Assembly (NCBI GenBank): GCA_017854485.1
Contig: JAFMHN010000011.1
Location: 1 to 40,916 of the forward strand
Direction of reading: 5' to 3'
Length of the DNA: 40,916 nucleotides
Origin: Aquiluna sp.
GTDB taxonomy: Bacteria > Actinomycetota > Actinomycetes > Actinomycetales > Microbacteriaceae
Positions 1 to 8,411 of the stretch are shown in pieces. The number at the start of each line of letters is the position of its first letter. Positions within the stretch are counted from its first letter, which is position 1. Position numbers and translations under genes: made by a program. The notes under the pieces were generated by a model that saw only the letters and a list, made by a program, of their open reading frames with translations, was not told where the DNA came from and searched no databases.

Positions 1-111
1 GAAAAGGCAAAGGTGTTTCAGCGCCTTGGCGCCCTGATGCAGACCAAAGATGTAGCCCGGGGCATGGAAGCCTTCGTCACCAAGCAGCCAGCCAAATTTG
101 AGGGTAATTAG
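1..111 (+). CDS. Enoyl-CoA hydratase/isomerase family protein, C-terminal end
   Basis: Frame 1 is open from the window edge to a TAG at 109-111 and encodes 36 residues. The end pattern, a helix followed by G-x-x-A-F-x-x-K-x-P-x-F-x-G, is the usual tail of crotonase-superfamily proteins (enoyl-CoA hydratase or isomerase), where the A-F and K-P-x-F-x-G residues recur. The catalytic part lies outside the window, so the reaction is inferred. It precedes a beta-oxidation operon on the same strand by 157 bases, which fits a role in fatty acyl-CoA metabolism. Confidence 0.6.
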   Translation, partial: EKAKVFQRLGALMQTKDVARGMEAFVTKQPAKFEGN

Positions 112-222
112 CACTTGTCCATTACCTCTGAATTGGGCGTCGGGTTTTTGTAGGTAACCTCTAAATACACCCAGTGTCGTAAAGGGCTGTTTGTGCGCGC
201 CCACGAACTTTGTCCACACCCC

Positions 223-251
223 TTGGAATGCCAAAATATCTGGCGAATACT
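223..251 (+). promoter_or_regulatory. Possible promoter of the beta-oxidation operon
   Basis: TTGGAA at 223-228 and AATACT at 246-251 are separated by 17 bases, each matching four of six consensus positions. A start near 258 would give a short leader with a GAGGTGAG-type ribosome binding site before the ATG at 269. The rest of the 112-268 gap shows only a weak direct repeat around ACCTCT (about 125 and 168) and no recognisable FadR-like operator. Confidence 0.35.
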
Positions 252-268
252 AGGGCACGAGGTGAGAA

Positions 269-2233
269 ATGAATATCAATGAAGACATTCAATTAGACGT
301 CGAGGCAACCGGGGAAAGAATTCTCGGCAGGTGGGCCGATATCCGTCGCAGCACCCGAAGGGTGATTGAAGAAAAGCAGCTGTTCAAGCAAGAGGGCCTC
401 TCAATGGAGAAGCACCGAGAGCTGGTACTCAAGCAACTAAAGACTCTGGTTGACAGTGGCGCAACCAAGTACGGCTTCCAGACTGAGCTTGGTGGCCAGA
501 TGACCCCCGGCGGGGCACTGTCGAGCTTTGAGGAGCTGGTATTCGCCGACCCATCTCTGCAAATCAAACAGGGCGTTCAATACGGGCTGTTCAGCTCAGC
601 GATTTTGTATCTGGGAACCGAACACCACTTCAAAACCTTTTTGCCCGGCGCCGTGAACTTCGAGGTCCCAGGAGCATTTGCAATGACCGAAACCGGTCAT
701 GGCTCTGACGTCGCATCGATTGGCACAACCGCCACTTACGATCCAGCGACAGAAGAATTCATCATTCACACTCCCGATCGCCACAGCTACAAGGATTACC
801 TTGGAAATGCTGCGCTGCACGGTCACGCAGCGGTGGTATTTGCCCAGCTTTACACCGGAGGTGAAAAGCACGGCGTGCACGCCTTCTATGTTCCGATTCG
901 CAAGAGGGGCAAATTGCTGCCCGGTGTTGGCAGCGAAGACGATGGCCTAAAGGGTGGCCTAAACGGAATCGATAATGGCCGGCTGTTCTTCAATCAGGTC
1001 CGCATTCCAAGAACCAACCTGTTGAACCGATATGCGGATGTGACCCCGGAGGGAACCTATACCTCAGTGATTGATAGCCCAGGTCGAAGGTTCTTCACCC
1101 AGCTTGGTGCGCTAGTCCAAGGGCGAGTGTCGCTAACCGGCGCAGTGGTTAACGCTCAGAAGTTGGCCCTGGACATCGCTGTTCGCTATGGCCTAGAGCG
1201 CAAGCAATTCGCAGGTGCCGATGGCAAGGAACAGACTTTGCTTGACTACGGTCGGCACCAGCGCAGGTTGCTGCCGCTGTTGGCCAGGACCTATGCCCAG
1301 ATCTTCACTCACCAGGAACTACTAGAGCAGTTCCACCTGGTTTTCACTGGTGAAAACGACACCGATGAGGCACGGCAAGACCTGGAAACAGTTGCAGCAG
1401 CTTCAAAGGCTCTCAGCACCTGGTATGCCCTCGACACCATTCAAGAGTGCCGCGAGGCCTGCGGTGGTCAGGGCTTTATGGCACAGCATCGGCTAACCGG
1501 CCTTCGAGCAGACCTGGATGTCTATGTCACCTTCGAGGGCGACAACAACGTGATGCTGCAGCTGGTGGCAAAGCGACTGCTGACCGACTACGCCAAGGCA
1601 TTCAAGTCTCCGGACTTTGGAACTCTTGCAAACTATGTCGCTGGCCAGGTTGGAGAAGCAACCATCAACCGGGGCGGCCTTCGAGGGCTTGCTCAGAAGA
1701 TGGTGGACTTTGGTTCAACAGCCCGCTCGGTTGGCTTTGTGAAAGAAGAAGAACACCAGCACCAGCTGTTGACCGATCGCGTTCACACCATGATTGCCAA
1801 GCTGGCCAACAACCTGAAGCACTCGGGACCTAAAGACCCAGTCAAGGAAGCGGAGCTTTTCAATCGCTACCAAAATGACCTGATTTTGGCAGCCAAGGCT
1901 CACGGTGAATTAATTCTTTGGGAGGCCTTCACCTCTGCTCTGAAAACAATCAAGGACGATGATTCGAGACAGATCCTAACCTGGCTCAGGGACCTCTATG
2001 GCTTCTCGGTGCTTGAGGAAAATTTGGCCTGGTACCTCATTAACGGCAGGCTCTCAAGCTCCAGGGCTGAGGCCATCACCGAATATATCGACACCCGCTT
2101 GCTACCAAGGCTCAGGCCTCATGCAGAAAGCCTGGTCGATGCCTTCTTGCTCACCCCGGGCCTAGTCCGCTCAACCCTTGCCCAAGACGAGAAAGCCCGT
2201 CAGGAAAGCCGAACAGAGTTAGTTAGGAAATGA
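269..2233 (+). CDS. Acyl-CoA oxidase / acyl-CoA dehydrogenase family protein
   Basis: First step of beta-oxidation: FAD-dependent formation of the trans-2-enoyl-CoA. The 654-residue length is that of acyl-CoA oxidases (about 650-700) rather than short-chain acyl-CoA dehydrogenases (about 380). The flavin/substrate motif MTETGHGSD is at 139-147. CGGQGF at 398-403 and FEGDNN at 422-427 contain the probable catalytic glutamate (E423) and the FAD-binding C-terminal segment. The ATG at 269 has a good GAGGTGAG ribosome binding site. The stop overlaps the thiolase start by four bases, so translation is probably coupled. Whether electrons go to oxygen (giving H2O2) or to an ETF cannot be settled from sequence; the oxidase-like length favours oxygen. 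Confidence 0.87.
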   Translation: MNINEDIQLDVEATGERILGRWADIRRSTRRVIEEKQLFKQEGLSMEKHRELVLKQLKTLVDSGATKYGFQTELGGQMTPGGALSSFEELVFADPSLQIKQGVQYGLFSSAILYLGTEHHFKTFLPGAVNFEVPGAFAMTETGHGSDVASIGTTATYDPATEEFIIHTPDRHSYKDYLGNAALHGHAAVVFAQLYTGGEKHGVHAFYVPIRKRGKLLPGVGSEDDGLKGGLNGIDNGRLFFNQVRIPRTNLLNRYADVTPEGTYTSVIDSPGRRFFTQLGALVQGRVSLTGAVVNAQKLALDIAVRYGLERKQFAGADGKEQTLLDYGRHQRRLLPLLARTYAQIFTHQELLEQFHLVFTGENDTDEARQDLETVAAASKALSTWYALDTIQECREACGGQGFMAQHRLTGLRADLDVYVTFEGDNNVMLQLVAKRLLTDYAKAFKSPDFGTLANYVAGQVGEATINRGGLRGLAQKMVDFGSTARSVGFVKEEEHQHQLLTDRVHTMIAKLANNLKHSGPKDPVKEAELFNRYQNDLILAAKAHGELILWEAFTSALKTIKDDDSRQILTWLRDLYGFSVLEENLAWYLINGRLSSSRAEAITEYIDTRLLPRLRPHAESLVDAFLLTPGLVRSTLAQDEKARQESRTELVRK

Positions 2234-3423
2234 TGGAACAGCAAAACGTTTATTTCGTAGATGGAGTTAGAACTCCATTTGGTAAGGCCGGAGAGAAGGG
2301 CGTCTACTGGAACACACGAGCCGATGACCTGGTGGTCAAGGCGATGATTGGTTTGCTTGATCGCCACCCAGATTTAGACCGTGCCGCGATCGACGATGTT
2401 GCAGTGGCTGCAACCACTCAGACTGGTGATCAGGGCCTGACAATCGGTCGCACCTCCGCGATTTTGGCTGGACTGCCACAAAGTGTTCCCGGTTATGCCA
2501 TCGACCGGATGTGTGCCGGTGCAATGACGGCCGTGACCACCACCGCATCTGCTATTGGCATTGGTGCCTACGACATCGCTTTGGCAGGTGGCGTTGAACA
2601 CATGGGCCGCCACCCGATGGGCTTTGATGCAGATCCAAACCCAAGGTTTCTGTCAGAGAAGCTGGTGAGCCCAGAGGCCTTGAACATGGGCAACACCGCG
2701 GAAAAGATTCACGACCGCTATCCGCAACTAACCAAGGAGCGTGCCGATGCATTCGCGGTTGGTTCGCAGCAGAAGGCGGCCAAGGCCTACCAAGACAACA
2801 AGATTCAGCCGGACCTGGTTCCAGTTTCCGCAGGAAGCGAATCGGGTTGGAGCCTTGTAACCAAGGACGAGCTAATGCGCCCGGAATCAACCCTCGAGGG
2901 GATGAAAGATCTGAAGACCCCGTTTCGACCTCACGGCAAGGTAACTGCGGGAAACGCGTCACCGCTAACCGATGGCGCAACCGTATCACTGCTTGCCGGT
3001 GAAAGAGCCCTGAAGAAGCACGGCCTGAAGCCAAAGATGAAACTGGTTTCATTTGCCTTTGCTGGTGTTGAACCGGAGATCATGGGCATTGGCCCAATTC
3101 CGGCCACCGAAAAGGCCCTTGAAAAGGCAGGGCTAACAATTGATGACATTGGCCTTTTTGAAATCAACGAGGCTTTTGCAGTTCAGGTGTTGTCATTCCT
3201 AGATCACTTTGGCATCGCCGATGACGATGCCAGGGTCAATAAATACGGCGGAGCAATTGCCTTTGGCCACCCACTTGCTTCAAGCGGGGTAAGGCTCATG
3301 ACTCAATTGGCCAAGCAGTTCGAGGAAGACAACTCGGTCCGCTATGGAATCACGACCATGTGTATTGGTCTAGGCATGGGCGGAACTGTTATTTGGGAAA
3401 ACATGAACTGGAAGGGCAACTAA
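2230..3423 (+). CDS. fadA: Acetyl-CoA acyltransferase (3-ketoacyl-CoA thiolase)
   Basis: Last step of beta-oxidation: CoA-dependent cleavage of 3-ketoacyl-CoA to acetyl-CoA and a shortened acyl-CoA. The 397-residue length is normal for thiolases. The nucleophile is C95 in DRMCAGA, with NEAFA at 313-317, GHP at 346-348 (H347), and the second cysteine C378 in the C-terminal CIGLGMGG. It starts at the ATG inside an ATGATGG that overlaps the previous stop; ATG at 2233 is an equally possible start one residue later. The stop overlaps the next start as TAATG. Placement between an acyl-CoA oxidase and a FadJ-like fusion argues for a degradative rather than a biosynthetic thiolase. Confidence 0.93.
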   Translation: MMEQQNVYFVDGVRTPFGKAGEKGVYWNTRADDLVVKAMIGLLDRHPDLDRAAIDDVAVAATTQTGDQGLTIGRTSAILAGLPQSVPGYAIDRMCAGAMTAVTTTASAIGIGAYDIALAGGVEHMGRHPMGFDADPNPRFLSEKLVSPEALNMGNTAEKIHDRYPQLTKERADAFAVGSQQKAAKAYQDNKIQPDLVPVSAGSESGWSLVTKDELMRPESTLEGMKDLKTPFRPHGKVTAGNASPLTDGATVSLLAGERALKKHGLKPKMKLVSFAFAGVEPEIMGIGPIPATEKALEKAGLTIDDIGLFEINEAFAVQVLSFLDHFGIADDDARVNKYGGAIAFGHPLASSGVRLMTQLAKQFEEDNSVRYGITTMCIGLGMGGTVIWENMNWKGN

Positions 3424-5543
3424 TGGAGCGCTTTCAGCCACTACTAACCGACGACACCGAGGTAATTACCAACTCCTACGTCTCGGACGTCACCCTCGGC
3501 TCCGGCAAGACCCTCGCGTTGATAACTCTCGACAACGGCAAGGACCACACCCGTCCAAACACACTTGGACCTCAAACCCTGTTGCAGTTTGCTGCAACCC
3601 TGGAGGAACTAAAGCAGCGAGCTGCCAACAAGGAAATCCATGCGGTGGCCGTTACCGGAAAGCCCTACTACCTGGCAGCTGGAGCGGACCTTTCAAAGGT
3701 GCAGCAGATCAAGGACCGTCAGGTTGGCAGGCTAATTGCCGAACTTGGCCACTATGCGCTTGAGAAACTTGACAACCTAGGAGTTCCAAGCTTTGTGTTT
3801 ATAAACGGCTTAGCCCTGGGCGGCGGTCTAGAGGTTGCCCTCAACGCAAATTACCGAACCGTGAATTCAGCAGCACCGGCAATTGCATTGCCGGAGGTTT
3901 TCCTTGGTTTGATTCCTGGTTGGGGCGGCGCCTACTTGCTCCCGAACCTAATCGGAATTCGAAATGCCCTCAAGGTCATTATTGAAAACCCACTGAAGCA
4001 AAACAGAATGCTGAAGCCGCAAGAGGTTCTAGATCTTGGTATTGCCGATGCGATGTTCGATTCACCTAGATTCCTTGAGGAATCTCTTGCCTGGGCAGAT
4101 CAGGTGCTAAATGGCAAGAAGATAAGGCGCAAGAACGAGCCCGGCAAAGTTGAAAAAGCAACCGTTTGGTCTCCTGCTGTTGCGATTGCAAGAAAGACTG
4201 TCCAGCAGAAGCTTGGCTCGGTGCCGCTGTCACCCTATGCAGCACTTGACTTGATTGATGCTGCAAAATCTGGTTCGAAAGCTGAAGCATTCAAGCGCGA
4301 GGACCAGGCAATTGAGGACCTAATTGCCTCGGATCAGTTCCGGGCATCGATTTATGCATTCAACTTGGTGCAGAAGCACGCCAAGAACCCATCCGGAGCG
4401 CCGGACAAGAAGCTGGCAGTGCCAGTGACTAAAGTCGGGGTTTTAGGAGCTGGCCTCATGGCCTCTCAGTTCGCATTGCTATTTTTGCGGAGGCTTGAAG
4501 TTCCAGTTGTGATTACCGATGTCTCGCAGGAGCGAATCGACAAGGGCATTTTCTACATAATCAACGAACTAGACAAGCTGGTTGAAAAGGGCAGGCTCTC
4601 CACCGACGACCGCAATCGCTATGCCGGAAACATCTCGGGATCCCTTGACTACGCCGCCTTCAGCGATTGCGACTGGGTGATTGAAGCTGTATTTGAACAA
4701 CTGAAGATCAAGCAGGAAGTTTTCGCGGAGCTCGAAAAGCACGTGAGCGAAACCTGCATCCTGGCAACCAACACCTCTTCGCTGTCGGTTGAGCAAATCG
4801 CAGCAAAGCTCCAAAAGCCAGAACGCGTTGTTGGTTTCCACTTCTTCAACCCGGTGGCGGTAATGCCGCTGGTTGAGGTGGTCAGGGCGCCAAAGTCTTC
4901 GGACGAGGCGGTTGCAACGGCGATGAATGTTGCCAAGAACCTAAAGAAAACAGCGGTGATCACCGCTGATGCCGCAGGTTTTGTTGTCAATCGCCTGCTC
5001 GGCTACCTACTTGGGGAGGCAATGCGAGCCGTTGATGAGGGCGCAAGCTTTGAGCAGGTGGCTGATGCTATTGCTCCGCTTGGGCTTCCCATGAATCCGT
5101 TTGACCTGCTGGAGCTGGTTGGCCTAAAGGTTGGAGCACATGTGCTTGATTCCATGCACGCATTCAACAGCGACCGCTTTTACGCCAGTGAAAACCTTCA
5201 CAAGTTGGCCGAATACGGCAAGCTCACTGAGCGCGATGCCAAGGGCAACATCAAGGGCTATGACAAGAAGGCGATCGAAATTGTTGGCAATTCTGCCGGC
5301 AAGGGCAGGTCAGCAGCCGAAATCTTTGATGCGGTGAATGTTGGCCTTGCCAAAGAGGTTCACCTGATGCTTCAAGAGGGTGTCGTGGCAACAGCCCAGG
5401 ACATTGACCTCAGCATGATCATGGGTGCGGCGTGGCCCTTCCACCTAGGCGGGATCACCCCTTACCTGGATAGAAGCGGCGCTTCCAAGCAGGCGTTTGG
5501 CGGCAGCTTTCATGATCCGATGATTATCGGGGTCAGGGACTAG
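3423..5543 (+). CDS. fadJ: Fused enoyl-CoA hydratase / 3-hydroxyacyl-CoA dehydrogenase (FadJ/FadB-like)
   Basis: Bifunctional enzyme for the two middle steps of beta-oxidation. Residues 1-300 are crotonase-like: AGADLS at 86-91, GLALGGGLE at 129-137, and LPEVFLGLIPGWGG from 157, giving candidate catalytic glutamates E137 and E158. From about 336 the dehydrogenase begins with the NAD site GAGLMA at 342-347, followed by HFFNP at 473-477 with the catalytic histidine, and a C-terminal HAD helical region. The 706-residue length fits FadB/FadJ. I chose the ATG at 3423, which overlaps the thiolase stop as TAATG; the frame is open to 3360, but that would add 21 residues lying over conserved thiolase sequence. 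Together with its two neighbours it makes a complete cycle. Confidence 0.92.
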   Translation: MERFQPLLTDDTEVITNSYVSDVTLGSGKTLALITLDNGKDHTRPNTLGPQTLLQFAATLEELKQRAANKEIHAVAVTGKPYYLAAGADLSKVQQIKDRQVGRLIAELGHYALEKLDNLGVPSFVFINGLALGGGLEVALNANYRTVNSAAPAIALPEVFLGLIPGWGGAYLLPNLIGIRNALKVIIENPLKQNRMLKPQEVLDLGIADAMFDSPRFLEESLAWADQVLNGKKIRRKNEPGKVEKATVWSPAVAIARKTVQQKLGSVPLSPYAALDLIDAAKSGSKAEAFKREDQAIEDLIASDQFRASIYAFNLVQKHAKNPSGAPDKKLAVPVTKVGVLGAGLMASQFALLFLRRLEVPVVITDVSQERIDKGIFYIINELDKLVEKGRLSTDDRNRYAGNISGSLDYAAFSDCDWVIEAVFEQLKIKQEVFAELEKHVSETCILATNTSSLSVEQIAAKLQKPERVVGFHFFNPVAVMPLVEVVRAPKSSDEAVATAMNVAKNLKKTAVITADAAGFVVNRLLGYLLGEAMRAVDEGASFEQVADAIAPLGLPMNPFDLLELVGLKVGAHVLDSMHAFNSDRFYASENLHKLAEYGKLTERDAKGNIKGYDKKAIEIVGNSAGKGRSAAEIFDAVNVGLAKEVHLMLQEGVVATAQDIDLSMIMGAAWPFHLGGITPYLDRSGASKQAFGGSFHDPMIIGVRD

Positions 5544-5582
5544 GGTCCTGGCTATAGACCCAAGAACCAGGTGCTGCGGCTA

Positions 5583-6602
5583 CTAAAAAGGCTTCGCGCC
5601 GATTTGGGTAGTGATTTCGTGAGCGATGGCAATGCCCTGAACTGTTTCAGCATGGGTGTGAACCTCAGACTCAATTCGACCCTCTGACAGGTATTTCGCG
5701 AACCAGGTTGCCTGGTAGCTGAGGCCCTCATGTCCTGCGATGCCTGACTCATCGACCCAGGTGCTTTGCTCCGGGTAGAAGTCCTTGGTCTTCACTGAGA
5801 TGCTCGATGGCACAAAGAACGGCTCACCGAAGGTGACGATCGCATTCTCGAACGAACAGCTGGCTGAGATCGGCAGTGATGCGATTCCCGACATTGTCAG
5901 CGATGCCCTCGCACCGGACTCATATGTGAGGATCGTGTAGCTTTCTTCGTCCATGCCATCTGGCCTAACAAGACCAGTTGCGGTGATTGACTTTGCTGTT
6001 CCAAGGATTTGTTGAGCCATGGCGATGGGGTAGATGCCCATGTCATAGACAATCCCACCGCCACCTGGCTTCCAAAGCCGCTCGATCGCGCGATTATCGG
6101 CGCAGAAGCTGGCGGTCATAAGCTCAGGGGTGCCAAGCTCGCCAGATGCCAGCAACTGTCGAAGAATAGTTGACTGGGGCAAATACCTTGTCCACATTGC
6201 CTCCATGGCAAGCACTTTGTGTCGGGCTGCAGCGGCAAAGATCTGTTCGGCCTGCTCCGGAAGATAGGTGATTGGTTTTTCAACCAGAATGCTCTTGCCT
6301 GCCTCTATTGCAAGCATTGCGTGCTCGAAGTGATCACCCTGATGGCTGGCAATGTAGATCGCATCCAACTCATCATCGGCGACTAGTTCTGCGAGGTTCG
6401 CGTGGACCTTAGGGATGTTGAACTTACTTGCAAATTCTTCACCTCTGCCGGCTGTCCTAGAAGCAACCGCTGCGAAGCGCTGAGAGGTGTGCTTTTGGGT
6501 TGCGCCCACGAAGGTTTCAGCAATTCCACCAGGCCCGATAATGCCCCAGTTCAGAGCTGGAACGGACTGCGAGTCAATGATAATCGGGTCAGGGAGTTTC
6601 AT
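5583..6602 (-). CDS. Gfo/Idh/MocA family oxidoreductase
   Basis: NAD(P)-dependent dehydrogenase of the glucose-fructose oxidoreductase / inositol dehydrogenase type; substrate unknown, probably a sugar or polyol. The Rossmann start NWGIIGPGGIAE at 18-29 and the E-K-P triad at 108-110 (with the family's substrate-site lysine) are present, and the 339-residue length is typical. An upstream extension is open to 6731 but would run over the end of the short-chain dehydrogenase gene and lacks similarity, so I use the ATG at 6602. That ATG sits seven bases after TAAACT, which fits leaderless transcription; the AAGGAG next to it is too close to act as a normal ribosome binding site. It follows the dehydrogenase by 41 bases. 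Confidence 0.85.
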   Translation of the reverse strand: MKLPDPIIIDSQSVPALNWGIIGPGGIAETFVGATQKHTSQRFAAVASRTAGRGEEFASKFNIPKVHANLAELVADDELDAIYIASHQGDHFEHAMLAIEAGKSILVEKPITYLPEQAEQIFAAAARHKVLAMEAMWTRYLPQSTILRQLLASGELGTPELMTASFCADNRAIERLWKPGGGGIVYDMGIYPIAMAQQILGTAKSITATGLVRPDGMDEESYTILTYESGARASLTMSGIASLPISASCSFENAIVTFGEPFFVPSSISVKTKDFYPEQSTWVDESGIAGHEGLSYQATWFAKYLSEGRIESEVHTHAETVQGIAIAHEITTQIGAKPF

Positions 6603-6609
6603 GCTCCTT

Positions 6610-6615
6610 AGTTTA
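6610..6615 (-). promoter_or_regulatory. Putative -10 box (TAAACT) for a leaderless Gfo/Idh transcript
   Basis: TAAACT on the minus strand ends seven bases before the ATG at 6602, the spacing expected if transcription starts at the start codon. No clear -35 was found, as is common for actinobacterial housekeeping promoters. Confidence 0.4.
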
Positions 6616-6643
6616 TGGCTAGATTCGAATAACCTGCTGGCTA

Positions 6644-7459
6644 CTAGCGCCTGGCAAGCCAGAGCACAAAGGCATCCATTACCCGCCTGGGCAGCAGGTA
6701 AAAAACAAGCTTTAGTGCCACCACGTCCCAACTGCCGGGGTAGTGGGCTCGCGGGTGTTTAGCTGTTGCAGCTCTGAGCATCTTCTTGATCACTTTGTCC
6801 GGACCCGGGGAGACCCGATAGAGCCCACCAAGCCACTTGTCCAGGCCGCGCATGACGCCGTCGTATTCTGCAAACTCCCTGGATGACTCAAGTTTTCCAA
6901 AGGCCACCGAACCAAAGCCAGTCTTTGATGTTCCCGGCTCTACCGTTGAAACGAAGATTCCTAAACCACGCACTTCTTGGCGGAGCGCATTAGCCATTGC
7001 TCTGACCGCGTGCTTGGTGGCGGAATACCAACCAAGACCAACCAACGAGACATGGGCAACAACGGAAGTTGTGGCAATGATCCTGCCGGATCCCTGTTTC
7101 CGCATCTGCGGTAACACGGCCTTGATGCAGCGTTCAACGCCAAAGACATTGACGTCAAAGATCTTTCGAACATCTTCTGAGCTGGTTTCCTCAATTGAGG
7201 TGAAGCTGCCGTAGCCGGCATTTGCAACCATCAGGTCGATCTGGCCCTGCTCCTTTATTACCTTCGCAATACCTGCCGCAACCTGCTTGTCGCTGGTCAC
7301 ATCCATCTTTAGGGCAATGGCGCCGGCGCTCGCGGCTTCATGCAGGCCATCTCGCGAGATATCGGCTCCATAAACCACCCAGCCCAGGTGGAGTAATTTC
7401 TTGGTTAGGCCAAGCCCAAATCCGGAACCTGCTCCGGTGATGATGGCAACGTTGCTCAT
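6644..7459 (-). CDS. Short-chain dehydrogenase/reductase
   Basis: Classical SDR of 271 residues; NAD(P)(H)-dependent oxidation or reduction of an alcohol/carbonyl, substrate unknown. Seen in sequence: TGAGSGFG at 8-15, NAG at 80-82, catalytic S132, and YSATK at 145-149 (Y145, K149). The C-terminus is a hydrophobic arginine-ended helix (about 250-271), which may sit on the membrane. It lies between iclR (14 bases upstream) and the Gfo/Idh gene, so the three may be read together. The ATG at 7459 lacks an obvious ribosome binding site and is preceded by TAGAGT at leaderless spacing. Confidence 0.88.
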   Translation of the reverse strand: MSNVAIITGAGSGFGLGLTKKLLHLGWVVYGADISRDGLHEAASAGAIALKMDVTSDKQVAAGIAKVIKEQGQIDLMVANAGYGSFTSIEETSSEDVRKIFDVNVFGVERCIKAVLPQMRKQGSGRIIATTSVVAHVSLVGLGWYSATKHAVRAMANALRQEVRGLGIFVSTVEPGTSKTGFGSVAFGKLESSREFAEYDGVMRGLDKWLGGLYRVSPGPDKVIKKMLRAATAKHPRAHYPGSWDVVALKLVFYLLPRRVMDAFVLWLARR

Positions 7460-7467
7460 AGAGAAAA

Positions 7468-7473
7468 ACTCTA
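7468..7473 (-). promoter_or_regulatory. Putative -10 box (TAGAGT) for the short-chain dehydrogenase
   Basis: TAGAGT lies immediately after the iclR stop codon and eight bases before the dehydrogenase ATG, so that gene may have its own leaderless transcript as well as read-through from iclR. Confidence 0.3.
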
Positions 7474-8313
7474 CTAAGCGGGCCCAATAATCGGGGCACC
7501 TAAATCGGTGGATAAACGCAAGGCGGCGGCAGAAACCAATTGGCCAAGTTGATCGGTTTGATCACCAAGTCGCTCGATTGAGGCCCCAACGCTGATTGCC
7601 GCAACCACAATGTTGGAGGAATCCCTTACCGGAGCTGCTGCATCGACAATGCCCTCTTGGAACTCGTCGCTAATTGCGTAGCCCTTGTCCCTGACCTCTT
7701 GAAGCATCTTCTCAAACTGCTTCAAACTTCGAGCAGGTCTTCTAGCTCGTCTGGTCTTGGGATTAATCGGTTCTGCTGGCTCCGGCATATCAATTGACAG
7801 CAGTGGCAATGGGTCATCCAGGGCATGCTCAGCCCACCACAGTTCAATCTCACTGTCGGTGAGACCAGCCAGGATCGCTCTTCCGGATGCGGTGATTCCG
7901 GCGTTTGATAACACTCCGTCCCATCCGGAGCGGCGAACCGCGTCTGCGGCCACCACTGTCTTGATGGTCAGCACTCGACCGCCTCGAAGCACGTTTAGGT
8001 GGGCGGTCTCTTGAACCTGCGCAACCAGCTCTGCGAGCCTGGACTCTGCCTGCAGGGCGAGGTGTGCTTCGCGGGTGCGCATCGACATGGAGTAAAACCT
8101 GTGTCCGAGTGAATATTTTCTTGTGGCTTTGTCTCGATCGACTAGCCCGGTGGCTTCAAGGGTCTTCAGGACTCTTGAGATTTGGCCCTTGTCGCGCTTG
8201 GTGAGTTCGGCAACTCTCGCCACGCCGATTCCCCCGAGCGTGAAGGCCTCGGCAGAGGCCAGGGCCTCAATAACTTCAAGGTCTCTGGCAAGTCCTGCGG
8301 TGTGAGTGCGCAT
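7474..8313 (-). CDS. IclR-family transcriptional regulator
   Basis: A 279-residue DNA-binding regulator. Residues about 8-65 form a winged helix-turn-helix (stretch ending in QISRVLKTLEATGLV), followed by a GAF-like IclR effector domain to the end, including the ITASGRAILAGL segment usual for the family. Effector unknown. The frame is open upstream to 8517, but that covers the divergent importer promoter and gene, so I use the ATG at 8313, seven bases after TAGGTT. The gene is divergent from a glycine betaine-type importer and upstream of two dehydrogenases; it probably regulates itself and one or both of these groups through the palindrome at 8334-8350. Confidence 0.83.
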   Translation of the reverse strand: MRTHTAGLARDLEVIEALASAEAFTLGGIGVARVAELTKRDKGQISRVLKTLEATGLVDRDKATRKYSLGHRFYSMSMRTREAHLALQAESRLAELVAQVQETAHLNVLRGGRVLTIKTVVAADAVRRSGWDGVLSNAGITASGRAILAGLTDSEIELWWAEHALDDPLPLLSIDMPEPAEPINPKTRRARRPARSLKQFEKMLQEVRDKGYAISDEFQEGIVDAAAPVRDSSNIVVAAISVGASIERLGDQTDQLGQLVSAAALRLSTDLGAPIIGPA

Positions 8314-8320
8314 GCTCTCT

Positions 8321-8326
8321 AACCTA
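8321..8326 (-). promoter_or_regulatory. Putative -10 box (TAGGTT) of iclR
   Basis: TAGGTT ends seven bases before the iclR ATG. A TTGTCC at 8344-8349 (minus strand) sits 17 bases upstream, making this one of the better promoter candidates in the window and again predicting a leaderless transcript. Confidence 0.5.
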
Positions 8327-8333
8327 CCAATTA

Positions 8334-8350
8334 GTTGACATATGGACAAC
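8334..8350. promoter_or_regulatory. Candidate IclR operator palindrome between iclR and the importer operon
   Basis: The 17-bp sequence GTTGACATATGGACAAC has outer half-sites GTTGNC and GNCAAC in perfect dyad symmetry. It contains a consensus TTGACA (8335-8340) on the plus strand and TTGTCC, the likely iclR -35 box, on the minus strand. A protein bound here could control both directions. IclR proteins usually bind palindromes of about this size beside their own gene; that IclR is the ligand here is inferred. Confidence 0.45.
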
Positions 8351-8378
8351 CACATTAGGGTTTGGGCTCTATTTTCCT

Positions 8379-8384
8379 TAGTCT
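8379..8384 (+). promoter_or_regulatory. Possible -10 box (TAGTCT) of the importer operon
   Basis: TAGTCT would give a start near 8391 and a leader of about 20 bases that keeps the AAGGAG ribosome binding site at 8397-8402 before the ATG at 8412. The consensus TTGACA at 8335-8340 is too far away to be its -35 box, so the pairing is uncertain. Confidence 0.3.
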
Positions 8385-8411
8385 GGGTAGATACCAAAGG
8401 AGAGAACCTAT

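Noticed and set aside
1447-1833. 128-codon plus-strand frame within the acyl-CoA oxidase gene
   Set aside because: Out-of-frame reading of a conserved enzyme; low-complexity Arg/Gly/Trp-rich product.
2552-3052. 166-codon open frame on the minus strand within the thiolase gene
   Set aside because: It is the shadow of a well-conserved thiolase; its translation is rich in Pro/Arg/Ser with no domain, and no ribosome binding site was evident.
3360-3422. Upstream extension of the FadJ-like gene to an ATG at 3360
   Set aside because: It would overlap the conserved C-terminal end of the thiolase; the ATG at 3423 in a TAATG overlap gives a normal FadJ N-terminus.
5543-5583. Terminator between fadJ and the Gfo/Idh gene
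   Set aside because: Only a short GGGTC/GACCC pairing is present and no T-tract, so it is too weak to call.
6603-6731. 43-residue N-terminal extension of the Gfo/Idh protein
   Set aside because: It overlaps the short-chain dehydrogenase gene, is cysteine/alanine-rich with no family similarity, and the ATG at 6602 has promoter-type spacing.
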